Below, piece by piece: positions 26,159 through 35,203 of a stretch of 64,000 nucleotides of DNA (position 1 is its first letter; each line of letters opens with the position of its first letter). Source of the DNA: Nitrospira sp. KM1 (GTDB lineage: Bacteria > Nitrospirota > Nitrospiria > Nitrospirales > Nitrospiraceae); the NCBI RefSeq assembly GCF_011405515.1, contig NZ_AP022671.1, forward strand, positions 62,001 to 126,000, written 5' to 3'. The notes beneath the pieces are model-generated. The model was not told where the DNA came from and made no database searches. It saw only the letters and a list, made by a program, of their open reading frames with translations. The translations under genes and the position numbers were made by a program.

Positions 26159-27333
26159 CCGGAGAGCAAATCAAAACGTCCGTGCATCCCGTGAAGAAGG
26201 CGATCAGGTTTTCTTCCGCTCGGTTATGGGCGATGGTCGTCAAAGAGTTCGTCCAGATGCGACGGGATCGTCTCACGTTCGGGATGATGATTGGGATACC
26301 GCTGCTTCAGCTCGTTCTCTTCGGGTATGCGATCAATTCCGATCCGAAGCATTTGCCGACCGCAGTGTTGCTGGCCGATAACGGTCCGCAGGGGCGCACG
26401 GTCCTCCATGCGATTCGAAACAGCGACTATTTCGAGTTCGTCAGACAAGTGACGACCGAATTGGAAGCTCGTGATGCGCTCGCCCGTGGAGAAGTCCAGT
26501 TCGTCGTCAATATTCCGGAACGGTTCACGCACGATTTGCTCCGCGGAGCCAGGCCGGTTCTGCTCGTGGAGGCTGATGCCACGGATCCGGCTGCCACCAG
26601 CAACGCCATCGGCTCGATGCGTCAGCTCGTGAATCAGGCGCTTCAACGCGACCTTGCAGGTCCGTTGGCCTTTCTGTCCGGCTCAGACGGGCCGATCGAT
26701 CTCCGTGTGCATGCCCAGTACAATCCCGAGGCGATTACCTATTACAATATCGTGCCCGGTCTGATGGGCGTCGTGCTTACGATGACCATGGTCATGATTA
26801 CCGGATTGGCCATCACCCGTGAACGGGAGCGCGGCACGATGGAAAACCTGTTGTCCATGCCGACGCGCTCCCTTGAGGTGATGATTGGAAAGATCATTCC
26901 CTACATCCTGGTCGGATATGTTCAGGTCGGATTGATTCTGACGGCCGCCTATTTTCTATTTCACGTCCCCATGCTCGGCAACCTCGGGTTACTTCTCGTT
27001 GTCGCGCTGATCTTCATTGCCGCCAATCTGGCGATGGGCATCACGTTTTCGACCGTGGCGGAAAACCAGTTGCAAGCCATGCAGATGTCCTTCTTTTTCT
27101 TCCTGCCGTCATTGTTGCTGTCCGGGTTCATGTTTCCATTTCGCGGCATGCCGCAATGGGCGCAGGCACTGGGTGAAGTCCTCCCATTGACGCATTTCCT
27201 CCGAATTGTGCGCGGGATCCTTCTCAAGGGAAACGGATTTCAGGACGTGGTCTTGCAGTTGTGGCAGATCGCGTTATTCGCCGCCGTGGCGTTGGTTATA
27301 GGGGTCATGCGGTACCGGCGGACGCTGGATTGA
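26155..27333 (+). CDS. ABC-2 type permease (YbhS/YbhR-like)
   Basis: About 392 residues: one N-terminal membrane helix (GMMIGIPLLQLVLFGYAI), a large periplasmic domain (residues 60-200, with ADATDPAATSNAIGS), then five more spans including MTMVMITGLAITRERERGTMENLLSMPTR, the family hallmark. The start ATG overlaps the ATPase stop as ATGA. E. coli has two such permeases (YbhS, YbhR); here there is only one, so it probably forms a homodimer. Likely substrates are drugs or lipophilic compounds, by analogy only. Confidence 0.9.
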   Translation: MTGEQIKTSVHPVKKAIRFSSARLWAMVVKEFVQMRRDRLTFGMMIGIPLLQLVLFGYAINSDPKHLPTAVLLADNGPQGRTVLHAIRNSDYFEFVRQVTTELEARDALARGEVQFVVNIPERFTHDLLRGARPVLLVEADATDPAATSNAIGSMRQLVNQALQRDLAGPLAFLSGSDGPIDLRVHAQYNPEAITYYNIVPGLMGVVLTMTMVMITGLAITRERERGTMENLLSMPTRSLEVMIGKIIPYILVGYVQVGLILTAAYFLFHVPMLGNLGLLLVVALIFIAANLAMGITFSTVAENQLQAMQMSFFFFLPSLLLSGFMFPFRGMPQWAQALGEVLPLTHFLRIVRGILLKGNGFQDVVLQLWQIALFAAVALVIGVMRYRRTLD

Positions 27334-27603
27334 AGGACAAGGCCCGTCTCGCCTCGAGTGCCGCAAGCCTACCTCCCGAACCGATCCTTCCGACCTCACC
27401 GGGCGAAACCTTCCGGAATTCCCCGGCAGCCATGTCTTGTGCCGTGGTACGTTGGGTCAGTTCCGGCTGTCCTTTCCCGTTCAGCCTAAAGGGTGTCTCG
27501 GTCATTCAGACAAGGAGCCTAAGAGCGGGGTTTTGTCGTCGGAACGTTAACGGCTTCGTTTTTAGAGAGGAACGCTACATTGCGCGCGATACGGAGGTTG
27601 CCT

Positions 27604-27957
27604 ATGCGTGCATTCTTGGTCGCTCCGCTTGTGTTTCTTCTTCCCGGTTGTATCTGGATCAGCACGGAATTTCCGCCGATCAATCCAGAGGTGAAGAAAT
27701 TGCGCGAGGTATCCGACTGTGTGCCGATTATTTTCGGCTTCGGATTCGGAACGGCCTCTTATGAAGAGGCCATGAAAAAACCCTCTGCGGCCATCGGTCA
27801 TCAGCCGGGAACCAATAGCCTAAAGCTGACGAAGGTTCGTGGCTACGGCACGGGAGACTATCAGTTTCTGATGTTTGGCGCGAAGTGCGTTGAGGTGACA
27901 GGGGAGTCGGATGGGAGCGGAGCGGATCCGATACCGCTTATGCCACCTCGGTTCTAA
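27604..27957 (+). CDS. Small TRL-like lipoprotein
   Basis: From the ATG at 27604 (GGAGGTTGCCT upstream) the protein has about 117 residues with lipobox VFLLPGC. The mature part includes CVPIIFGFGFGTASYEEAMKK, resembling TRL-like lipoproteins, in which a Gly/Phe-rich strand and an EAM helix recur. Two Cys residues in the mature part may pair. The promoter region before it (27334-27603) is about 270 bases with nothing I can name. Function is unknown. Confidence 0.7.
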   Translation: MRAFLVAPLVFLLPGCIWISTEFPPINPEVKKLREVSDCVPIIFGFGFGTASYEEAMKKPSAAIGHQPGTNSLKLTKVRGYGTGDYQFLMFGAKCVEVTGESDGSGADPIPLMPPRF

Positions 27958-28155
27958 AAACGGACTCCAGAACGAACCTCACGTTCGGCAAAAAAGTAAG
28001 CTGGCCCACTGCCCGGATTCGCATCCGGTTGCCGTTCGGTGTTTGCTGTGTTAAGGCATGCATAATCAGGCTAAGGTGATCAATAGTGCCGCATGTATGG
28101 TGATCACCAAGTCAGAGCTGTCTGCCGTTGGCGGCCGTAACGGGAGATCATAACC

Positions 28156-28422
28156 ATGACGCCATTACACCCGAGTCTCTCAGCGTTCGTGCTGGCCGGC
28201 CTGATTCTCGCGGCCTGCGATCGGCAGGGGCCTCCGCCGAAGCCGATCGGATCGGCCACGAACAAGCACGTGGAGGAAGCGCCTGCTGCACCGTCGCGGC
28301 GGGATGTCGAAACGCTGATTGAGAAGATGAACACTCCGATGGATGATGCTCGGCAAGCGGAAAACATGCTCAAAGAGTCAGCGGATCGAACCAAGCGTCA
28401 AGCGGAGCATGCCAATCCATAG
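28156..28422 (+). CDS. Small lipoprotein with helical mature domain
   Basis: 88 residues: signal AFVLAGLILAAC with a clean lipobox LAAC, a Pro-rich linker (RQGPPPKPIG), then a charged helix-forming stretch (VETLIEKMNTPMDDARQAENMLKE, read in parts) with heptad-like spacing. It resembles small envelope lipoproteins that oligomerise by coiled coil. No family name can be given. The GATCATAACC region before the ATG lacks a strong ribosome binding site. Confidence 0.65.
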   Translation: MTPLHPSLSAFVLAGLILAACDRQGPPPKPIGSATNKHVEEAPAAPSRRDVETLIEKMNTPMDDARQAENMLKESADRTKRQAEHANP

Positions 28423-28580
28423 CGGCTTTCCCAATGACGCTGATCTTGTCGGCCCGGGCATGCCCTTCGTCTGATCGACGCCCCGGATTCCATCCGTCGT
28501 GCCACCCCTTGGAATTATACGGTTCATGGCGCTAGCATACGGGCTGCAGGCGTTCGATATGCATTGCTAAGGAGGTCACT

Positions 28581-29066
28581 GTGCGAATTCTTCTGGCCGT
28601 CGACGAATCCGAGAATTCCCATCGTGCGGTGAGTTACGTCGGGTCCCTTCTTCATCGAACCCCGGATGTCACCGTGACCATTTTTCACGTGCTCAAACCG
28701 ATGCCTCGTGAGCTGCTCGAACATGGAGGATCGGAAAATCCTGCTGAAGAATTACAACTCGGCCGGCAGTTGCGTCAGGACCAGCAAGCCTGGATTCAGA
28801 AAGAAGGGGAGTCAGAGTCCCAGGTCCTGAACAGGGCATGCGAAACGTTGACGCAAGGCGGTTTCGATCGAAGCCGGGTGACGTTGAAGACGGGGCATGA
28901 AGATGATATCGCCAGAAACATCCTCGAAGAGGCACGAAACGGAAAGCATGAGACTATCGTGGTGGGGCGGCATGGAACGTCACGGATGAAACGCCTGTTC
29001 GGTGGCGGCGTGACCGATCAATTACTGCGGGATGCGAAGGGATTTGCCATCTGGGTCATAGAGTGA
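28581..29066 (+). CDS. Universal stress protein (UspA family)
   Basis: 161 residues, one Usp domain. The start MRILLAVDESENSHRAV and the nucleotide-binding loop VVGRHGTSRMKRLFGGGVTDQLL are typical of the ATP-binding subgroup, with the GxxG-x9-G-S/T pattern. A strong AAGGAGGT site lies before the GTG start at 28581. Usp proteins are cytoplasmic and bind ATP or other nucleotides in stress adaptation. The next genes downstream are convergent, so it is likely monocistronic. Confidence 0.9.
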   Translation: MRILLAVDESENSHRAVSYVGSLLHRTPDVTVTIFHVLKPMPRELLEHGGSENPAEELQLGRQLRQDQQAWIQKEGESESQVLNRACETLTQGGFDRSRVTLKTGHEDDIARNILEEARNGKHETIVVGRHGTSRMKRLFGGGVTDQLLRDAKGFAIWVIE

Positions 29067-29144
29067 GAAGGCAGGTTTATTTATCGGCATCGCTGACCGT
29101 GCTCATATATGGGAGAGCTGGTGACCGGCCCGGACTTATGGGCT

Positions 29145-29336
29145 TCAGCCTACGGAGGGATTTTCGCTGCAATCAGACTCTCGGGTGCAAAACGGAACAG
29201 TCTTTTCGTGCAACTCCTTGGCGTAATAAGCGATCAGATCACATTCGTCTTCGGACAGCTCGCCGGTCTGTAATACCAGACCAAGCAGTCGTTCAGAGTA
29301 CCGCACAAAATCCTGTACTTCGGCTCGTACCGACAT
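29145..29336 (-). CDS. Small acidic protein of unknown function (63 aa)
   Basis: MSVRAEVQDFVRYSERLLGL followed by an acidic helical stretch (GELSEDECDLIAYYAKELHE) and a short tail with two cysteines. AAAGGAA about 7 bases before the ATG supports the start. It lies 9 bases downstream of the DUF6279 lipoprotein gene on the same strand and is probably its operon partner. I do not recognise the family; it looks cytoplasmic and all-helical. Confidence 0.65.
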   Translation of the reverse strand: MSVRAEVQDFVRYSERLLGLVLQTGELSEDECDLIAYYAKELHEKTVPFCTRESDCSENPSVG

Positions 29337-29345
29337 ATATTCCTT

Positions 29346-30209
29346 TCAGGCCCGGCTCAGTGCATGAATCGTCAGAGCAAGGTCGTTGAGTTTGGCGATC
29401 GCGTGGTGCCGCTGCTCAGACGTGGCCACGCGATCGATGGCAAGGATCAGGCCGGCGGTCTGCTGGCGCAGTTGTTCAATTTGCAGGAGAAATGTCGGGT
29501 CGGCGTACTTCTCCTGATCGACCAACCATTCTGATAGACGTTCCTGTATGCGAGGATCGCTTCTCTGTTCAACGATCGCAACCAGCTGGCTGTTGCGACT
29601 CGATTGATGCGCATACCAAGCCGGCAGGGTGTCAGGCAAATCCATCGACAGGCGGATGATAATCTGTTCCTGTTCTCTTGTGAGGGAGCCCAGCCAGTCT
29701 TTTGCGATGGAGACTAGTTTTTCAGCACGCTTGACTTGCCGTGCCTGTGCACCATCGCGGAGAAGCGCTTCTTCACGAGACAGTCGTTGGTGCAGCGATC
29801 TCCGCAGACGGGGAATCTGTTGATCGTTGACCAGTCGGATGAATTCACCGCCGTCGCCTGCGAAACGGGTAAAGAGGTCTGTTTTGAGTTGGTCGAATTG
29901 AGCAAATCCCCATGCGATGTCGTCTCGCGTCAGTCCACGCCGGATGCGATCCTCCACTTGAAGCAAGAGGGATTCGTAACGAGGCAGGGCTTCGTGCCGA
30001 TGGCGGTCCAAAATAGATTCGAGTCGTGAAGAGACAAATTTCTTTTGCGATTTTGACAGATCGAAATATCCGTCCAGCTGCTGAGTGAGAAGCCAGCCCG
30101 CATGGTTATACAGCAGCGAGGTCGCACAACCGGTGAGGCCGAGGAAGACAAGCGCGATGAGAATGAAATTCCAGACCTTGATAGACCGACGCATCATCAT
30201 GGTGATCAT
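29346..30209 (-). CDS. DUF6279 family lipoprotein
   Basis: About 287 residues with a lipobox ALVFLGLTGC and the family pattern LLYNHAGWLLTQQLDGYFDL, SKSQKKFVSSRLESILDRHR and further all-helical sequence with many basic residues. DUF6279 lipoproteins are periplasmic helical proteins of unknown role. Several ATG codons occur in a row (30209, 30200); none has a good ribosome binding site. I chose the outermost ATG; the frame extends to 30236 only with a TTG start. Confidence 0.78.
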   Translation of the reverse strand: MITMMMRRSIKVWNFILIALVFLGLTGCATSLLYNHAGWLLTQQLDGYFDLSKSQKKFVSSRLESILDRHRHEALPRYESLLLQVEDRIRRGLTRDDIAWGFAQFDQLKTDLFTRFAGDGGEFIRLVNDQQIPRLRRSLHQRLSREEALLRDGAQARQVKRAEKLVSIAKDWLGSLTREQEQIIIRLSMDLPDTLPAWYAHQSSRNSQLVAIVEQRSDPRIQERLSEWLVDQEKYADPTFLLQIEQLRQQTAGLILAIDRVATSEQRHHAIAKLNDLALTIHALSRA

Positions 30210-30501
30210 GGCTAATTCAGAAGAACAGGCGAGCAACTGCCCACGTTAAATACCCTACCATACGGCTAGGCGAGGGAATAGGTGCACGAATGCTTTTTTG
30301 AGTTTCAGATTCCTCAGGTCCGCATGGCAGTCAGGGCTTCGACAAAAGCGACACAGTTCACAGGCGCATGCAGACGTTTTGTTCCCTCGAAATAGTCACG
30401 AGGCACCCCCATGAATGGCGTTTGGCTGCGTTTGTTGCGGCGTAGAGATTGCAGAGTTCTGATCTGAAGGATAGCGGCCTATCAGTGAAGCGTTGTTCTA
30501 G

Positions 30502-30978
30502 CAGGATGTTGAAAAAGTCGCTCATGTTACCCGCCCGCCCGGACGTGGCAAGACACGCCTTCACCAGGCTGCGTTCTCGCGGGGCACTTTCGCCTCACCA
30601 TCTCAGCGGCGTTCACAGTCGTGCCGTGCCTTATTCGGCACGGCGTGAACCTCAGAGGCTCAGCGTACGGCCCGGGTAAGAGCGGCTTGAGCCGCTCGGG
30701 GCGGGCGGGTGAGACCTGGGAAAACGACTGTCCCCACAGTCGGTGGGCGGGCGGGTGAGAATGGATACGCTTCGCCTCAAGACACTGGGCGCTCACCGGC
30801 TCGCGCCCGTCCGCAACCGTGACGCTCATTATTCTTCGCGTCGCAGACCTCGCTGCGGCTTTGCCCGCGGAACGGCGCGTCGCGGGATAACGATTGCAAA
30901 GCAATCGATAGGTGGGAGGGTGGAAATGGAATCGCCGGGGCTGGATGGGTGAGAACAATGGCCTTTTTGAACATCCTG
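30502..30978. mobile_element. 477-bp hairpin-rich element with terminal inverted repeats (MITE-like)
   Basis: The ends are CAGGATGTTGAAAAAG (30502-30517) and CTTTTTGAACATCCTG (30963-30978), inverted repeats with 15 of 16 bases matching. Inside are many stems: GCCGTGCC/GGCACGGC with GTTCAC/GTGAAC around it (30611-30650), GAGCGGC/GCCGCTC (30680-30697), GACTG/CAGTC (30726-30741) and CGATTGC/GCAATCG (30891-30907). The run GGGCGGGCGGGTGAGA occurs twice (30699-30714 and 30745-30760) and CCCGCCCGCCC near the left end can pair with either. No transposase or other gene is present. It looks like a non-autonomous mobile or structured repeat element. Confidence 0.6.
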
Positions 30979-31020
30979 TGAGGAGCAAATCGGTAAAGAG
31001 CGCTGCGGAGACGGATACCG

Positions 31021-31632
31021 ATGCCAGTTCTGCTTTTGATCACCGTTCTGATTGCGGGTTGGCCCTCGCTGGTGTCTGCCGAGTGGTATGTCGCAGGTCA
31101 ATTTGGAGGCAATTTTGCCGACCAAGTGCAGGCCGTGCGCGGGACCGGGGCATTGCAGGGGTTGAGTGCTCCCGATTTCGACCTCAAGAACAGTTACGCC
31201 TATGGAGGAAAGATCGGCTATTACGCCGGTCACTTTATTCTCGGCGGTGAATTGGATGTGCTCTACAGCAACCCTCACATCAAGAACCTCGATAATATTC
31301 CGGGTGTGCATCTGGGCGTGACGAACATTGGGCTGAACGTGCTGCTTCGGTATCCCGGAGCGACGTATCAACCGTACATCGGCGCAGGACCGGCTGTGAT
31401 TGTCAGCCGGTTGAGTCAGTCCGCCACTACCCAGTCGGATTCGGACACGACGGTAGGAGTGAACCTGTTAGCCGGAGTCCGCGCGTTCGTGACGTCGAAT
31501 GTGGCGGTGTTCACTGAATATAAATATACGATGGCCACGCTCCGTCTTACAGATGCGTTTGGTCATGACAGCGGATTTCACGGCGACTACCGTGTTCAGC
31601 AATGGGTCGTCGGGTTGTCGTACCATTTCTGA
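31021..31632 (+). CDS. Outer-membrane beta-barrel protein
   Basis: 203 residues with a signal peptide (LLLITVLIAGWPSLVSAE) and alternating amphipathic strands ending in the aromatic terminal strand VVGLSYHF, where the final Phe is the usual barrel-insertion signal. Patterns such as YVAGQFGGNFAD and PYIGAGPAVIVSRL match the eight-strand OmpA-like or OmpW-like barrels. It starts 43 bases after the 477-bp element, which therefore lies in its promoter region. The function is unknown; Slp follows 11 bases later. Confidence 0.8.
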   Translation: MPVLLLITVLIAGWPSLVSAEWYVAGQFGGNFADQVQAVRGTGALQGLSAPDFDLKNSYAYGGKIGYYAGHFILGGELDVLYSNPHIKNLDNIPGVHLGVTNIGLNVLLRYPGATYQPYIGAGPAVIVSRLSQSATTQSDSDTTVGVNLLAGVRAFVTSNVAVFTEYKYTMATLRLTDAFGHDSGFHGDYRVQQWVVGLSYHF

Positions 31633-31642
31633 AAAAGGGCAC

Positions 31643-32479
31643 ATGCGAACGCATGTCTTCCAGTCGGTTTCGATTCTGATCACCGCGGCCATGCTCACGG
31701 CCTGCGCGCAGTCGGCTCATCAACTCGAGCGAAAGGGCATCGGGAGCGAAGGACTGATGGAAGGGTCACCCGCTTCAGAGAGCAGGGTCGATGCGGATGC
31801 TTCAGAGCAAGCATCGCTGTTCGCCCAATTGAGGGCGGCGCCCACCGAGTTCCTTGGACGAACCGTGACGATCTCAGGGATTGTCTTGAACGCAAAACGG
31901 CTGGAAGGGTTTACGGAACTGGAAATTCTACAACTGCCAGCCGATGCGGGAGTGCCTTCGGCAGGGGATCGTCGCCGGTCTCTGGGACGGTTTCTCGCCA
32001 GACAATCATCATTCCTCGACCCCGCCACTCTTGGTGGCGATCCTCTCGTGACTGTCACAGGTGTCGTGGAAGGGGAACTTCAACGTCCGCTGAATGAAGG
32101 TGCCGACAACTATCTCTATCCGATTGTAACGGTAAGAGAACTCAAAGTGTGGCCGAGGGGTCTGTCGAGATCATCGGCTCCGTTCTCGGCCCAGAGATAT
32201 CCGCGTCCGTACCAAGATCTGTATGCGGAGCCTGAGCCTTCATCCTTTGGGTGGCTCGGCTCATTCTTGCAGGGATTGGTTCAGTCCTTGTCGTTCGGCG
32301 GGTATGGCGGAGGCTATGGCGGGTACGGAGGTTATAACGGCTATGGCGGATATCGCGGCTACCGGGACTATTACTATCATGGAGGGCCGTATGGGTTCTC
32401 ACCACTGCCAGCACCGCCCGCATCTCCGCCGCCTTCACCCCCAGCCGATGCTCCTCCACAATTCCAGAAACCTCACTGA
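31643..32479 (+). CDS. Slp family outer-membrane lipoprotein with Gly/Tyr- and Pro-rich tail
   Basis: From the ATG at 31643 the protein is about 278 residues. The lipobox is AAMLTAC. Slp-type sequence follows: FLGRTVTISGIVLNAKRLEG, FLDPATLGGDPLVTVTGVVEG and YLYPIVTVRELKVWP. After that comes a YGGGYGGYGGYNGYGG-type repeat and a Pro-rich end (PPASPPPSPPADAPP). E. coli Slp is a starvation-inducible lipoprotein linked to acid stress. The added low-complexity tail is unusual for the family and may extend from the membrane surface. Confidence 0.82.
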   Translation: MRTHVFQSVSILITAAMLTACAQSAHQLERKGIGSEGLMEGSPASESRVDADASEQASLFAQLRAAPTEFLGRTVTISGIVLNAKRLEGFTELEILQLPADAGVPSAGDRRRSLGRFLARQSSFLDPATLGGDPLVTVTGVVEGELQRPLNEGADNYLYPIVTVRELKVWPRGLSRSSAPFSAQRYPRPYQDLYAEPEPSSFGWLGSFLQGLVQSLSFGGYGGGYGGYGGYNGYGGYRGYRDYYYHGGPYGFSPLPAPPASPPPSPPADAPPQFQKPH

Positions 32480-32580
32480 TCGCGTTCAGAAACCTCACCC
32501 GGTTTGAACGGGGAAAGTGCCTCATGTTTATGTAGACCTGCGGTTGATGAAGCAACAAGCTTGGCGTAGGCTTGCCTCCC

Positions 32581-33042
32581 ATGTCGGGCTTGGCATTAAA
32601 GGTTCCACCTGTTCTGCTCGTCTTTGTCGTGGCCGGTCTCATGTGGTTTGCGAAGACCATCTGGCCTGAACTCAATTTTAAGTTTCCTGGCCGTACACTG
32701 CTGTCGGTCGGCGTCACCCTCATCGGCGCGGCTGTGATCGTGTCGGCGTACGTGTCATTTCAGAGAGTGGGAACCACCGTCAATCCAATGAAGCCTGAAT
32801 CATCATCCGCTTTGGTACGTTCTGGTATCTACGCATGGAGCCGCAATCCGATGTATGTAGGCTTTCTTCTGATTCTCATTGCCTGGGCCCTACTGTTGTC
32901 CAATGCGACGGCATTCGTGTTTTTGCCCGGATTTCTTCTTTACATGAATCGTTTTCAAATAGAGCCTGAAGAAAGAGCACTCTTTTCAACATTCGGGCAG
33001 CACTTCACCGCTTACGCCGCACGTGTTCGCCGTTGGATATAG
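32581..33042 (+). CDS. Isoprenylcysteine/phospholipid methyltransferase family membrane protein
   Basis: 153 residues with four or five membrane spans. The C-terminal part carries the family pattern SGIYAWSRNPMYVGFLL (RNPMY) and RFQIEPEERALFSTFGQHFTAY with the EE motif that binds S-adenosylmethionine. Such small membrane methyltransferases modify lipids or isoprenylated compounds. The ATG at 32581 is preferred to a TTG at 32572. The gene stands alone between Slp and the nucleoside transporter. The substrate is unknown. Confidence 0.85.
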   Translation: MSGLALKVPPVLLVFVVAGLMWFAKTIWPELNFKFPGRTLLSVGVTLIGAAVIVSAYVSFQRVGTTVNPMKPESSSALVRSGIYAWSRNPMYVGFLLILIAWALLLSNATAFVFLPGFLLYMNRFQIEPEERALFSTFGQHFTAYAARVRRWI

Positions 33043-33124
33043 TGCGACGTGTCTCCCCGCTTGACGCCAGCCTGTTCCCGGCGTAGCCTCCCGCCGTCGT
33101 TCCAGCTATGACGGAGGCGCATCG

Positions 33125-34438
33125 ATGGAAGACTGGCCGTACCGACTGTTGGCATTTGTTGGGTTTTTTGTGATTGCGTTCGTTTCCTGGCTGACGGGCC
33201 GGCGTGGCCGATTGAATTGGAGGACCATTGCCGGAAGCGTGGCACTTGCTTGGGGGCTTGGGCTTGTCACGTTCTGGTTCCCAGGATCACGCTGGATTCT
33301 CAGCGTGGTCAACGACGTCGTTGTGGCGATGTTGGCCGCTTCTCAAAAGGGGTCGCTGTTTCTGCTCGGACCTCTTGCTCTGGGGCCCGGTCAGACGCTG
33401 CTCGATGGAACGGCCTCCATAGGATTCATCCTCGCTGCGCAGGCACTGCCTGCGGTGGTGTTCTTTGCGTCTGTCATGTCGGGACTTTATTATCTCGGAG
33501 TCATGCAGGCTGTTGTGAGAGTGTTTGCCAGATTATTTTATCGGACGATGGGGTTATCCGGAGCGGAAGCGCTCTCCGGAGCGGCCAACATCTTTGTCGG
33601 CATCGAGGCCGGTTTGATCGTCCAGCCTTTTCTTGCCGCCATGACCGGCTCTGAACTCGTGTTCGTATTGACCTGCATGATGGCGACGGTGGCCAGCACC
33701 GTTATGGGTATTTATGTCGGGGCGCTGCACCATGTCGTGCCGCAGATTGCCGGCCATTTAATCTCTGCATCGGTCATTGCCATTCCCTGCGCCGTACTGG
33801 CCAGCAAACTCGCCTTCCCGGAAACCGAACACCCGGCAACACTCGGCGGCATTCCGATCGAGGCTGGGGCCACCAGGGCGGACCGATCGGAAATGAGTGC
33901 TGCCGATGCTCCGTCCAACCTCATAGTGTCATTGATCGAGGGTGCAGGGCAGGGGGTAAGAATGGCGGTGGGGATTGCGACACTGCTAATCGTGTTCCTC
34001 GGATTGGAAGCCCTGCTGGATCTCGCTCTCGGTCAACTGCCTTTTTGGGGAGGAACGCCGCTCTCGGTCGCGCGAGTCTTTGCCTGGCTGACCTGGCCCT
34101 TCACGATTCTTTTGGGCCTTCGTCCGGACGAATGGAGTGCCGGGGCGGACCTGTTGGGTTCTCGCTTCGTGGAGACGGAAGTGTCGGCCTATTTCAGGCT
34201 TGCCGCCCTCCAGTCGGCTTCCCCGCCGGCATTTTCCACACGGTCGCTGACGACCATGACCTATGCACTGTGCGGGTTCGTGCATTTTGCAAGCATGGGG
34301 ATTTTTGTGGGCGGCATTGCCGCTCTGGTGCCAGGCCGGGCTAAGGATTTATCGATCTTGGGCTTTCGCGCTCTGTGGACGGCGTTCCTCACCACTTTAA
34401 TGACTGGATGCATAGCCGGAGTCTTAGCGGCTTTCTAG
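33125..34438 (+). CDS. Concentrative nucleoside transporter (CNT/NupC family)
   Basis: 437 residues, the usual CNT length. The helical hairpin and binding motifs are visible: FFASVMSGLYYLGVMQ, GLSGAEALSGAANIFVGIEAG, MTGSELVFVLTCMMATVASTVMG and CGFVHFASMGIFVGGIAALVP. CNT proteins import nucleosides with sodium or protons. GGAGGCGC lies just before the ATG. Immediately downstream is a decayed PAP2 gene on the same strand. Confidence 0.9.
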   Translation: MEDWPYRLLAFVGFFVIAFVSWLTGRRGRLNWRTIAGSVALAWGLGLVTFWFPGSRWILSVVNDVVVAMLAASQKGSLFLLGPLALGPGQTLLDGTASIGFILAAQALPAVVFFASVMSGLYYLGVMQAVVRVFARLFYRTMGLSGAEALSGAANIFVGIEAGLIVQPFLAAMTGSELVFVLTCMMATVASTVMGIYVGALHHVVPQIAGHLISASVIAIPCAVLASKLAFPETEHPATLGGIPIEAGATRADRSEMSAADAPSNLIVSLIEGAGQGVRMAVGIATLLIVFLGLEALLDLALGQLPFWGGTPLSVARVFAWLTWPFTILLGLRPDEWSAGADLLGSRFVETEVSAYFRLAALQSASPPAFSTRSLTTMTYALCGFVHFASMGIFVGGIAALVPGRAKDLSILGFRALWTAFLTTLMTGCIAGVLAAF

Positions 34439-34664
34439 CATCTTCTCCAGTTATCCCCATCAAAGAGTATGGGGGTCCAGTTGAGTGCAAAAGGCAATTT
34501 GCAGAAGAACTCACGGAGCGAATAGAAATTTGCTTCAAACCCGATACTCTTCCGGTCTAAATACCTCCTTAATGACTTTTGGCAGTTTCCAGTTGGCGCA
34601 ATACAACCCAGTCCGTATCAGGCCCTGGCTTACACAGGAGCTACAGTTCCGCCATGCGGCGGGC

Positions 34665-35067
34665 CTCAGAGAAAAAACTGTGCGGGGTGGAATTCCTTTC
34701 CTAGCGACCACGCCACATTTCTCTTTGCCATTGTGATCGGGTTGCTGTTTGTGTCGCGGCCTTTGGGCATCCTGCCCTTGCGCACGCTCTCATGATCGGT
34801 TCGTTTCCACGGGTTGCATTATCTGTCGGATATTCTTGGCGGCGCGGTATTGGGAGGAGGAGTGGCCTATCTCCTGTGTTCGAACGAGAAGGCGTTGAAA
34901 TACGTCGGAAGGCTGACGAGTAAATGGGAATGCGCCATGCCGGGAGTGTTTTATGCCGCCATGTTCATTCTGACGACCAGATGACATACCTCTTTTATGA
35001 TGCTCATGAAGGCGCCAAATTCATCTACGAACTGATCCATGGAGTCGGGTCGAAACTCCTACAGTAG
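34665..35067 (+). pseudogene. PAP2-superfamily phosphatase remnant
   Basis: One frame reads WNSFPSDHATFLFAIVIG (34688 onward), the first PAP2 catalytic block. It continues to an in-frame TGA at 34793-34795 and resumes in the same frame with GLHYLSDILGGAVLGGGVAY, the last catalytic block. The frame ends at a TGA at 34982-34984; shifting by one base there, it goes on as MTYLFYDAHEGAKFIYELIHG to a TAG at 35065-35067. The N-terminal third is not recognisable. So the gene has lost its start and gained at least one stop and one frameshift. Intact relatives dephosphorylate lipid or undecaprenyl pyrophosphates. Confidence 0.7.
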
Positions 35068-35203
35068 AACCTGGCGCAACAATCTGCCGGTCAGTTGCCT
35101 ATGTGGTCGAGCGGGTTGCACTCGCGCTCAGTCGCATGAGAGTCACCACTAATCATTCCCCCGGTCCTTGACCTGTTCCGTTCCTGAGCGTAGATTTTCC
35201 GCC

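Noticed and set aside
30358-30564. Minus-strand frame starting inside the repeat element
   Set aside because: The SDFFNILL-type start comes from the terminal repeat itself, and the rest has no coding character.
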